This document shows positions 1-7,207 of a DNA stretch of 19,179 nt, one piece after another (position 1 is the stretch's first letter; each line of letters starts with the position of its first letter). This DNA comes from Chloroflexota bacterium (GTDB taxonomy: Bacteria; Chloroflexota; Dehalococcoidia; DSTF01; RBG-16-68-14): the NCBI GenBank assembly GCA_022561355.1, contig JADFRJ010000014.1, positions 1-19,179 on the forward strand, in the 5' to 3' direction. Under the pieces are notes generated by a model. It saw only the letters and a list, made by a program, of their open reading frames with translations, was not told the DNA's origin and ran no database searches. The position numbers were made by a program, and so were the translations under genes.

Positions 1-1
1 G

Positions 2-430
2 GGGCTCGCGAGGGTGCCAACGTTACGCGCGCCTTCTGCTTCGAAGAAGGCGCCGAGCCCGCCGGAACAGTCACCCGACGATGCAGCGCTGGAAGTGTTC
101 GACCAGATCGCTGATTCTCTTCTCCTCGATAAGGGAGAGCTGTCCGAGTACTACCGCCGCATTGGTGAGAGCCTGCGAGGCTACATCGCGCACCGCTTCG
201 GCGTTCCGGCCAGCGCAATGACGCCGCGCGAGCTGGAGGAGCGTCTGGAGGCGACCTCGATGAGCAAGCTGGCGGCGCGGCAGGCCGTCGCCACGCTGGA
301 GCAGTGCCAATCCGTGCAGTTTGCGGGCTACGTACCTGCTCGCGAGCGGGCGGAGGCCGATCTGATGGCCGCGGCGGAAATCGTCAGGCTGACATCAGAA
401 GCGGAGGGTGCAGAGGTGACGGAGGGATGA
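2..430 (+). CDS. C-terminal part of Bat-operon protein preceding BatA (5' truncated)
   Basis: The reading frame is open from base 2, so the gene begins left of the window; the GTG at 14 is probably an internal Val. About 139 residues are visible. A Pro/Ser-rich stretch is followed by a helical domain with the pattern YYRRIGESLRGYIAHRFGV...TPRELEERL and a closing VQFAGYVPARERAEADL. From memory, this pattern matches the cytosolic tail of the BatD/DUF4381-like small proteins that sit just before BatA in MoxR-Bat operons. The missing N-terminal part would be expected to hold a membrane helix. Its stop overlaps the batA start (ATGA), so the two are probably translationally coupled. The family is inferred from this pattern and position; no catalytic motif is visible. 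The domain could also be an uncharacterised relative. Confidence 0.7.
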   Translation, partial: GLARVPTLRAPSASKKAPSPPEQSPDDAALEVFDQIADSLLLDKGELSEYYRRIGESLRGYIAHRFGVPASAMTPRELEERLEATSMSKLAARQAVATLEQCQSVQFAGYVPARERAEADLMAAAEIVRLTSEAEGAEVTEG

Positions 431-1380
431 ACCTGCAGTTCGATTGGCCACTCGCTTTGGTGCTGCTTACAGGGATCCCGTTGCTCGCAGTGTGGCAGGT
501 GCGTGGCCGTCAGGCCCGGCCAGCCCTGCGCATGAGCAACTTGGCCGGCGCCGTCGCAGCCGCGCCCACATGGCGCGTCCGGTTGCGCTGGCTGCCCGCC
601 GCGCTCAGGCTGGCTGCCGTGGCGCTGCTCATCGTGGCCGTCGCCAGGCCACAGAGTGGCCGGGCGGATACGCTGCTCCCGCAAGAGGGCATCGACATCG
701 TGCTCGTCCTCGATACGTCGACCAGCATGCGTCAGCCTGTCGTGGACGGTAAGTCGCGGCTCGAGATCGCTCAGCGCGTGCTCCGGTCGTTTGTTGCTGA
801 GCGCGAGACAGACCGGCTTGGCCTCGTCGCATTCCGGTCGCGTAGTTTCGTCCTGAGTCCGCTCACGGTCGACTACAGCGCGTTCCAGAGCTTAGTCGAC
901 AGCGCGAACGACTTGGATCTGCCGAACGGCACCGCGATCGGGCTTGCCCTAGCCGACGCGATTAATCTCTTGCGCGACTCGAAGGCGGAGAGCCGAACCG
1001 TCATCCTGCTCAGCGATGGCGAGAACAACCGGCCTGAGGTCGAGCCGGACGAAGCCGCCCGCATCGCGCAGGCCCTTGGCATCCGTATCTACACCATCGG
1101 TGTCACCGATGTGGCTGGGGAGAGCCCGTTCACGCCGTTCCGAATAAACGAAACGGCACTCCGAACGATCGCCGACCTGACCGGCGGACGCTACTTCTCG
1201 GCGGCGCCGGAGACGCTCGGGGACGTTTACGATGCGATCGACTCACTCGAGCGCTCGCGCGTGGGGCCAGCGCGCTTCGCCTCGGTCGATGAGTTGGCCC
1301 CCTATGCCCTCGGGTTGGCGCTCGCGCTGCTGGCGTTCGAAGTGCTGCTGACGACGTTTGCGATACGACGGATGCCATGA
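427..1380 (+). CDS. batA: BatA-like VWA-domain membrane protein
   Basis: 317 aa. Predicted membrane helices lie at about residues 8-25 and 56-74, with a third near 292-312. Between them is a von Willebrand factor A domain with a complete MIDAS metal site: D96-T-S98-T-S100, then T169 in NGTAIG, and D197 in LLSDGEN. This is the classic BatA plan, in which the VWA domain is held at the membrane by N- and C-terminal helices. Bat proteins work with a MoxR-type AAA+ ATPase; roles in aerotolerance and envelope stress have been proposed. I chose ATG 427 because it overlaps the upstream stop as ATGA and begins right before the first hydrophobic helix. The longer in-frame start at 304 adds a basic low-complexity leader inside the upstream gene. 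An AGAGGTGA stretch lies 7 bases before ATG. The gene overlaps batBC by 4 bases. Confidence 0.9.
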   Translation: MNLQFDWPLALVLLTGIPLLAVWQVRGRQARPALRMSNLAGAVAAAPTWRVRLRWLPAALRLAAVALLIVAVARPQSGRADTLLPQEGIDIVLVLDTSTSMRQPVVDGKSRLEIAQRVLRSFVAERETDRLGLVAFRSRSFVLSPLTVDYSAFQSLVDSANDLDLPNGTAIGLALADAINLLRDSKAESRTVILLSDGENNRPEVEPDEAARIAQALGIRIYTIGVTDVAGESPFTPFRINETALRTIADLTGGRYFSAAPETLGDVYDAIDSLERSRVGPARFASVDELAPYALGLALALLAFEVLLTTFAIRRMP

Positions 1381-3056
1381 TGAGCTTCGAATCGCCCGTC
1401 TATCTTGCGCTTGCACTGTTAGCGCCCGTTGCCGCGTTCGCGTACTTGGCGCTGGCTCGCTGGCGTCGCGAAGCGGCAGCCCGATTCGCCCCAGGCCGGC
1501 CCGGGAGCGACTTAGGCGCGCCACCGAACGCTGTCCGAATGCTGAAGGCGTCACTGATCGTCGTAGCTGTACTCCTCTTGGCGGTAGCGCTGGCCCGGCC
1601 GCGCATCGGCGAGGAGCATGTTGTAATCGAGCAGGAGGGCGCGGACGTCGTGATCGCGCTGGACGTATCGCGCAGCATGCTGGCCAAAGACATCGCGCCG
1701 AATCGCCTGGCCCGCGCCGTTGAGCAGACGTCGCTGCTTGTTGAGCGTCTGCGCGGACATCGGGTCGGGCTTGTGATCTTCGCAGGCACGGCGCTCGTGC
1801 GCTCGCCCCTAACGACTGATACCGCGCCGCTGTTGGCGGTCATCGCGGCCGCCGCGGAGGACCAGGCGCTCGTCGAGCCGGGTTCCGACATCGGCGATGC
1901 CGTGCGTACCGCGATGCGTGTGTTGCAGGGCAGCGACGCGGAAAGCCGCCTGATCGTGCTCGTGTCAGACGGGGAGGACCACGAAGGGGACGCGTTAGCC
2001 GCCGCGAATGCGGCGGCGGGCCAGGGCGTCGTGCTATACACCTCGGGCTTCGGCACGTTGGCCGGCGCGGCGGTACCCGGCGAGGAGCCGATCGATGGCG
2101 TGCCGGTCGTCACGCGGATCAACGAGAACCTGCTTCGCCGCGTGGCGGCCGCTTCGCCCGGGGGACGCTATGCCGCCGGTGATCAACTCGCGGAGCAGGC
2201 TACCGAGATCAATTCCTTGCAGCGCTCCTCTCTTGCTGAGGAGCGCCAAGTGCTGCCAATCGAACGCTTCCAGTGGTTCGCGCTCGCCGTCCTTGCGCTG
2301 CTCGTCGTCGAGGGGCTTCTGCCGGAGCGGGGCTGGCGTCTGCGCCTGCTCGCGCGCGTGCGGCAGCTTGGGGGCGTTGTTGGCCTGTTCAGCCTCGCTC
2401 TGGTCGTCAGCGCAGCATGTAGCTCGGCGGCCGATGACCTCATCGCGGACGGAACAGATGCGTATGAGCGCGGTGACTACGCGGAGGCGCTGGAGGCGTT
2501 TCGCCGCGCGGCCGCGGACGACCCCGGCCGGCCGGAGCCGCACTACAACGCGGGCATCGCGCTCCATCAGCTAGGCGAGTACGAGCTGGCCGCGTCCGAG
2601 ACCGTGCGGTCGTTCCCGATCGACGATCCGACAGATGCCGCGAACGCGTACTACAACCTCGGCAGCCACTACGTGCTGCTCGGCCAGCTGGACGACGCGT
2701 TCAGCGCGTTTCGCCAGTCCTTGCTGCTCGACCCGAACGACCGGGACGCGAAGCGTAACCTGGAGCTTGTGCGTCTGCTCATGCTCGAGCAGGCGACGGC
2801 GGTGGGGCCTCCTGGAGACGAGCAGCCGGATGCCGATGGCGATTCCGAGGAGTCCGGTGGTGAGACCAGCGCCGGCGGGGAAGCCCGCCAGAACGCACTC
2901 CGTCAGGAGCTACAGTCCGCGTTGGCTGGCGCGGAGGATGAGTTGACGGTCGCGGAGGCGCTCAGGGCGCTGGAACTGGCGCAAGAGCTGAACTCCACAC
3001 TGCCGCTGGCCGGCCAGTTCGGACGGCCCAGCTCGTCGGACAGTCCGACCTACTGA
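1377..3056 (+). CDS. BatB-BatC fusion: VWA membrane protein with C-terminal TPR domain
   Basis: 559 aa. Residues 1-320 are a BatB: helices near 7-27 and 56-74, a VWA domain with intact MIDAS (D96-V-S98-R-S100, D198 in VSDGE), and a helix near 298-315. A basic stretch (RLRLLARVRQ) then leads to a second hydrophobic run at 332-347 ending in VVSAAC348, which looks like a lipoprotein signal. After it come about three TPR repeats (roughly 352-465), including YERGDYAEALEAFRRA and YYNLGSHYVLLGQLDDAF. An acidic Gly/Ser/Glu-rich linker (477-505) and a final helical segment complete the protein. BatB and BatC are separate proteins in many bacteria; here they share one frame without a stop. Starts at 1377 or 1380 (ATGATG) are both possible, and 1377 overlaps the batA stop. 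The TPR half, probably extracytoplasmic, would supply a protein-protein docking surface. Confidence 0.9.
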   Translation: MMSFESPVYLALALLAPVAAFAYLALARWRREAAARFAPGRPGSDLGAPPNAVRMLKASLIVVAVLLLAVALARPRIGEEHVVIEQEGADVVIALDVSRSMLAKDIAPNRLARAVEQTSLLVERLRGHRVGLVIFAGTALVRSPLTTDTAPLLAVIAAAAEDQALVEPGSDIGDAVRTAMRVLQGSDAESRLIVLVSDGEDHEGDALAAANAAAGQGVVLYTSGFGTLAGAAVPGEEPIDGVPVVTRINENLLRRVAAASPGGRYAAGDQLAEQATEINSLQRSSLAEERQVLPIERFQWFALAVLALLVVEGLLPERGWRLRLLARVRQLGGVVGLFSLALVVSAACSSAADDLIADGTDAYERGDYAEALEAFRRAAADDPGRPEPHYNAGIALHQLGEYELAASETVRSFPIDDPTDAANAYYNLGSHYVLLGQLDDAFSAFRQSLLLDPNDRDAKRNLELVRLLMLEQATAVGPPGDEQPDADGDSEESGGETSAGGEARQNALRQELQSALAGAEDELTVAEALRALELAQELNSTLPLAGQFGRPSSSDSPTY

Positions 3057-3067
3057 TCGCGTCCGGC

Positions 3068-3556
3068 CTAGTAGTGAATGCCTTCGGCCGCGAGCAGTCG
3101 CTTCTTGAGGCGGATGTCGCCGCCAAAGCCGCCGATGCCGTTGGAGGCTACGACTCTGTGGCACGGGATCAGCAGCGGTATCGGGTTCGAGCCCACCGCT
3201 TGTCCGACGGCCCTCGCCGCGCCGGGATAGCCGGCGTCCGCGGCCAACTCTCCGTAGGTCAGCGTTTTGCCCTTGGGAATTCTGCTCACGCTTTCCCATA
3301 CCGCCCGCTGAAACTCAGTGCCGACGCCGATCCGGACGTTGCCGTCCAGCTTGATCTCTTCGCCCGCGACGGCGCGCAGCACCAGGCCGACGAACGGCGC
3401 GGCCTCCTCCTCGCTCGCCGGCTCATCTGCGCCCCAGTCCGCGATCGCGAACTCCGCGAGTTCGCGGGTTGTGGGCAGGGCGGCCGCGCACACCTTCCCA
3501 CCCTCGATGCCGATCGCGGCCCAGCCCAAGTCTGTTTCGACGAGTGCGTGCTTCAT
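3068..3556 (-). CDS. ogt: Methylated-DNA--protein-cysteine S-methyltransferase
   Basis: 162 aa, normal for the short Ogt class. The protein directly reverses O6-alkylguanine (and O4-alkylthymine) damage by moving the alkyl group to its own cysteine. The active-site motif IPCHRVV is present with C132. Family-typical patterns surround it: FQRAVWESVSRIPKGKTLTYGELA (helix-turn-helix and arginine-finger region), then GQAVGSNPIPLLIP before the cysteine and GGFGG after it. The N-terminal half is the usual degenerate ribonuclease-H-like domain. ATG 3556 has GGAAGG 8 bases upstream. The gene has its own promoter in the 69 bases after the tgpA-like stop. It converges on batBC with only 11 bases between the two stops. 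It has no obvious functional link to either envelope operon. Confidence 0.96.
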   Translation of the reverse strand: MKHALVETDLGWAAIGIEGGKVCAAALPTTRELAEFAIADWGADEPASEEEAAPFVGLVLRAVAGEEIKLDGNVRIGVGTEFQRAVWESVSRIPKGKTLTYGELAADAGYPGAARAVGQAVGSNPIPLLIPCHRVVASNGIGGFGGDIRLKKRLLAAEGIHY

Positions 3557-3564
3557 GGGGAGTA

Positions 3565-3570
3565 CCTTCC
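3565..3570 (-). promoter_or_regulatory. Ribosome binding site of ogt
   Basis: On the minus strand this reads GGAAGG, 8 bases before the ATG at 3556-3554. It supports the chosen start, which also fits the family N-terminus. Confidence 0.6.
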
Positions 3571-3580
3571 GATGCGATTG

Positions 3581-3603
3581 CCTATGGAGGAACGTAGCAT
3601 AGG
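3581..3603. repeat. Inverted repeat over the ogt promoter start region
   Basis: CCTATG (3581-3586) and CATAGG (3598-3603) form a perfect 6-base inverted repeat with an 11-base spacer. The right arm overlaps the -10 box of the ogt promoter and the predicted transcription start lies between the arms. It could be an operator for a dimeric regulator or a small 5' hairpin. Six-base arms can also arise by chance, so this is tentative. Confidence 0.3.
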
Positions 3604-3624
3604 ACTGATGTGCCAGCCGGTCAA
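3596..3624 (-). promoter_or_regulatory. Sigma70-type promoter of ogt
   Basis: On the minus strand TTGACC (3624-3619) is followed by exactly 17 bases and then TATGCT (3601-3596). That is 5 of 6 and 4 of 6 matches to the -35 and -10 consensus. The predicted start is near 3589, about 33 bases before the ogt ATG, with a ribosome binding site between. The -35 box ends one base after the tgpA-like stop codon. This suggests ogt can be expressed independently of the upstream operon. Confidence 0.6.
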
Positions 3625-3625
3625 G

Positions 3626-5938
3626 CTATCGCAGCCGGAGGAGCTTTCGCAGAAGTCCGTTGCGCACATGTTCCCAAGCCTCGTCTAGCCGAGTGTCGGT
3701 CGCGTCGTCGGATCCCCGGCCGAAGCGCTGGCTAACGTAGTCGTCGGCGAGCAGCTCTACGTCGTCGAGACCGCGTACACGCTCTCGTAGAGAACTGGCG
3801 TACTCGTGTGGCGTTTGGGCCGGATCGGGCGCGTTGCCAGACCAAGAGGCGAGCCGCAACGTCTGCTCCCAGCGGCGGGCCGCGGCCGGTGCGCCTCCGA
3901 TCCCGCGGACCCATAGGTAGCGGCCCCAGCCTGCGCCTAGTGAGGCCATGGCTGCGATTCCCGCCGCGATGCCGGCTAGGACCCAGAGGTTGCGGTTGCT
4001 GGACGAGCCGCCGCCGAACGACACAGAGCTGGCGTCGCCGTCCGCGCCTAGTTGGCCGGGAAGGTTCTCTAAGCCCAGCGACCCGGCACCGCCGCCTCCG
4101 TCTTCGTCATCGCCGATCGTGACGGCGACAGGCTCGGAGCGCTGGATGCGCGGCTGGCTGGGCGTCGGGTTGAATTCGATCCAGCCGTAGCCTGGGAAGT
4201 AGACCTCCGGCCAGGCGAACGCGCTCTGTTCGGTGACCAAGTAACGGTCCGAGCCAGAGACACGCTCACTCGGTTGCAGTACGTATCCGATTGCGAGGCG
4301 CGACGGAATGCCCATCGACCGTAGCATCACGACCATCGCCGAGGCGTGGTAGTCGAAGTAGCCGCGCTGGAGGTCGAACAGGAAGTAGTCAATTGTGTCT
4401 CGGTCGCGGGGCGTGACCGGGATCTCCAGATCGATCGGAAACGTCCGCAGGTAGTCTTCGATCGCTACAGCTTTGTCGTAGATATTGGGCTCACCCACGG
4501 AAAGGTCTGTAGCTAGCCCGTGTATTCTGTCCGGATGGTCGTGGAAGCGGGGCGGCAAGCCTGTGTAGAGCGATTGGAGGGCAGTCGGATAGTCGAGCCC
4601 GAGCGCGGGGTCTGACACTGCCCGGAGATCGTCCTCAGTCGCGACTGAGAGGCTGCCGACTGCCTGGTAGGTAGATCCTTCCCGGACGCCGTTGGTAATC
4701 TCAACACTAACGACATCGTCGACGGCCACGTTCCACTGCACGGTGGTACCTCGGTTGACGCGTCGCGGCTGACCGATCGTAAAGACGTTGTCGCCCGTTT
4801 CCCCTTTGGACGTTATGAAGATGGAGATTGGCGAACGTTCTTGGACCAGACGGTCAACTCTGGTAATCTCGTCTGCCTCGAGGTCACGATCGATGCGCCT
4901 ACTCTGCTGCCATCCCGTCGGCGTATACACCTCGAACGTTTCTGAGCGCAGGTATCGCCGTTGGTCCAGCGGCTCTGTCAATACGTCGAGAACGAGCGTG
5001 TCTGGCAACTCGATTGGGCCCTGGAACGGCACGATGTCCTCAAACCGATGGACGCTCGCGCTCTGCGGGCCGCGCACCGAGACGAAGAGCCGGCTCAGCC
5101 CAGTCGCCCGCTCCGTGATCGGCGAAGTGGCGCCTTCCCACGCGGACGCCAGCGGCCCCGATTCTCCCGCTTGGGGCATGATCCAGGCCGCGAGCAGCAG
5201 CACAATCGCTAACCAGAACGTGATATGGAGGACGGAGAGGCTGAGGAACGGCGGGTAAGGGGTGTCCTGCTCCCGCCAGGATTTGGACCGCGACATGAGA
5301 TGCAGACGTGTCACAAGCAGCACGGCGGCAAGGAGGAAGACGAGCACGGAGAAGCTGAACTGATCGGAGAAGTAGCTCACGTTGGAAAGCAGGAGGAAGC
5401 CTGCCGGAATTAGTGCAAGCCAGACGTTCTGCCAGCGGAAGACCGCCCAAGAAGAGAGGTACGCGGCGATCCAGGCCAGGGGTACGACCAGCACGATAAA
5501 CGGGAGTTCGTCGTTGCTGATACCGCCGTTGAACGCAACGTTGAACCACGCTCCCATCCGCTCGTGCAGCTCCTCGTAGCGCGCCCAGGGAGTCGCGCCG
5601 GGGACGATACTAAGGATCGTCGCGAGCGACACGGCCGCGCCCACAGGGAGCGCGAGCAGGTGGATCACGGCCTCCGGCCACCGGACGCGCGCGAGCATCG
5701 CGGCCATCAGCAATCCGATGAACGCAAGCGGGTAGAGCGATGGCATCTCATCCACCCACCCGGCGCGGTAGACGGAGTCGACGACGGCGAGCACCAAGGC
5801 GCTTAGCAGCAGGAAGCTGAGCACGTCTTCCCACCAGAACACGCGTCGCCAGCCTGCCGGCTCACGCGGGACGTCAGGCGTCAGGACCAGTGGTTCGCGC
5901 TTGGGCGCGAACATCTCGTTCCAGCTCGCCTGTCTCAT
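3626..5938 (-). CDS. TgpA-like membrane transglutaminase-fold protein, catalytic triad lost
   Basis: 770 aa, full length for the TgpA (DUF3488-transglutaminase-DUF4129) family. About seven membrane helices lie between residues 37 and 253. An extracytoplasmic region (about 255-645) carries the transglutaminase core near 485-595, followed by an acidic Gly/Ser-rich linker, one more helix (about 650-672) and a cytosolic DUF4129-like tail (about 680-770). The fold motifs are clear: GY-x-DYHASAMVVMLRSMGIPSR and AWPEVYFPGYGWIEF. The three catalytic positions are replaced, however: the Cys of GYC is F528, the His of AHAW is F574, and the Asp of FDPT is N590. I checked each codon (4355-4357, 4217-4219, 4169-4171). 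The protein should therefore lack transglutaminase or protease activity and may act as a binding or scaffold subunit. The frame is otherwise intact, so it is not an obvious pseudogene. The ATG overlaps the DUF58 stop as ATGA. Confidence 0.9.
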   Translation of the reverse strand: MRQASWNEMFAPKREPLVLTPDVPREPAGWRRVFWWEDVLSFLLLSALVLAVVDSVYRAGWVDEMPSLYPLAFIGLLMAAMLARVRWPEAVIHLLALPVGAAVSLATILSIVPGATPWARYEELHERMGAWFNVAFNGGISNDELPFIVLVVPLAWIAAYLSSWAVFRWQNVWLALIPAGFLLLSNVSYFSDQFSFSVLVFLLAAVLLVTRLHLMSRSKSWREQDTPYPPFLSLSVLHITFWLAIVLLLAAWIMPQAGESGPLASAWEGATSPITERATGLSRLFVSVRGPQSASVHRFEDIVPFQGPIELPDTLVLDVLTEPLDQRRYLRSETFEVYTPTGWQQSRRIDRDLEADEITRVDRLVQERSPISIFITSKGETGDNVFTIGQPRRVNRGTTVQWNVAVDDVVSVEITNGVREGSTYQAVGSLSVATEDDLRAVSDPALGLDYPTALQSLYTGLPPRFHDHPDRIHGLATDLSVGEPNIYDKAVAIEDYLRTFPIDLEIPVTPRDRDTIDYFLFDLQRGYFDYHASAMVVMLRSMGIPSRLAIGYVLQPSERVSGSDRYLVTEQSAFAWPEVYFPGYGWIEFNPTPSQPRIQRSEPVAVTIGDDEDGGGGAGSLGLENLPGQLGADGDASSVSFGGGSSSNRNLWVLAGIAAGIAAMASLGAGWGRYLWVRGIGGAPAAARRWEQTLRLASWSGNAPDPAQTPHEYASSLRERVRGLDDVELLADDYVSQRFGRGSDDATDTRLDEAWEHVRNGLLRKLLRLR

Positions 5939-7197
5939 CCTCCGTCTCCGGCCGTCGCCGTGACGCCGGCTCCGGAACTTAGCGTCTGTGCCAGGTTGTC
6001 GGTGCGCTTCACCATGTAGGTCGAGATGTCCGCAGCCGTCAGCGCCCCAAAGATGAGCAAGGCGCTCGCTTCACCGCCGAACGTGCTCGGCTCCAGCAAC
6101 ACCGAAGCGAGCTTCACGCCCCGGCCTGCCAGCATCTGCATGCTCACCACCCATGACTCATCCGTAGAGGACGTGATCGCGACGAGCGTCGTGTGGCGGC
6201 CGAAACGCGGGCTCTCGTGGTTGAGCAAGTCAGCCAGCGTTACGTCGCCGGTCGCGTTCGCTAAGGCGAGATGCTCCAGGATGCGTGTGTATTGGGAGAG
6301 GCCTCGTTGGGCCTCTTGGAGGTGGAGCGTGCTGCCGTAGGCCATGAAGCCGACGCTGCGGTTCGCGAGCAGGAAGTAGCGCGCGATCGACGCCGCGATG
6401 CGCACGCCGTGCTCCTCGGTGCTATCATCGCCTTCGCCGCTCTGCACGTCGCCCTGCAGGTCCAGCACGATCCAGATATCGCTCGCCGGATCGAGTTCGA
6501 ACAGCTTGACGGCCAAGTTGCCCGTGCGCGCCGTTGTCCGCCAGTGGATTCGATTGAAGCTGTCGCCGGGCTCGTAGTCGCGCACGCCGGCGGCGTTCGG
6601 CGTGATCATGTGGCTGGGGCGTTTGAACCGGCCCTCACCAGGCAAGAGCGCTGGTGGCACGGAGAAATTCGGCAGCTCGACGGCGCGCGGATAGACGAGC
6701 ACGTACTGGGATTGGCCGAACTTCTTTGTCCTGCGGAACATGCCGAAGAGGTCGCCGGAGGTGATCTGGACCGGCCCGATGCTGTAGCGTCCGCGCCGTC
6801 CGCAATGCGAGACGGTGCGCCACGTTCGCCGCTGCTTAGGCCCAAGGCTGATCACCCTCCGCGCGTTGTGGCCCGGCAGGTCGGAAGGGTCCTCGACTTC
6901 CAGCCAGAGCTTCGTGAACCAGCCCGTGTTGACGACCGTGATGCGCTCCGCGAAGTCGGCGCCCTCCTGCAGACGGTCGACGGGCCGCTCGACCGTCACC
7001 TCGAGGTGGTTCAGGTTGAAGCGCGTCCAAACGTAGGCAAGGGGTATCGCGATCAGGATGACGTTGGCGAGCCGGGACATCAGCCAAAAGCCGTTCGAAA
7101 GCGCGACAAGCAGCGCGACGAAGAACAGGGTCGTCAAGATGGTGAGCGATCGCCGCTCGATGAAGAGGGTTCGGGAGAGACGGCGCAGCCCGCGCAT
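5935..7197 (-). CDS. DUF58 domain membrane protein
   Basis: 420 aa. Two N-terminal hydrophobic segments lie at about residues 18-34 and 42-58. They are followed by a beta-rich region with the family-typical GRRGRYSIGPVQITSGDLFG, the hallmark DUF58 block VRDYEPGDSFNRIHWRTTA (about 205-223) and a VWA-like fold beginning DIWIVLDLQGD (240-250). The MIDAS signature is degenerate there (LDLQGD instead of DxSxS), which is common in this family. DUF58 proteins are encoded next to MoxR ATPases and are thought to be their partners or substrates, often together with a TgpA-type protein, as here. The start at 7197 lies 10 bases after the moxR stop. The stop overlaps the tgpA-like start by 3 bases, so moxR, this gene and the next form one operon. 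Confidence 0.92.
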   Translation of the reverse strand: MRGLRRLSRTLFIERRSLTILTTLFFVALLVALSNGFWLMSRLANVILIAIPLAYVWTRFNLNHLEVTVERPVDRLQEGADFAERITVVNTGWFTKLWLEVEDPSDLPGHNARRVISLGPKQRRTWRTVSHCGRRGRYSIGPVQITSGDLFGMFRRTKKFGQSQYVLVYPRAVELPNFSVPPALLPGEGRFKRPSHMITPNAAGVRDYEPGDSFNRIHWRTTARTGNLAVKLFELDPASDIWIVLDLQGDVQSGEGDDSTEEHGVRIAASIARYFLLANRSVGFMAYGSTLHLQEAQRGLSQYTRILEHLALANATGDVTLADLLNHESPRFGRHTTLVAITSSTDESWVVSMQMLAGRGVKLASVLLEPSTFGGEASALLIFGALTAADISTYMVKRTDNLAQTLSSGAGVTATAGDGG

Positions 7198-7207
7198 CGC
7201 GATCTTG

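Noticed and set aside
304..426. Upstream extension of BatA to a start at 304
   Set aside because: The 41 extra residues lie inside the upstream gene, are basic and Gly-rich, and would precede a good N-terminal membrane helix. The ATGA overlap at 427 is a better start.
3057..3067. Bidirectional terminator between batBC and ogt
   Set aside because: The gap is only 11 bases and has no hairpin with flanking T or A runs.
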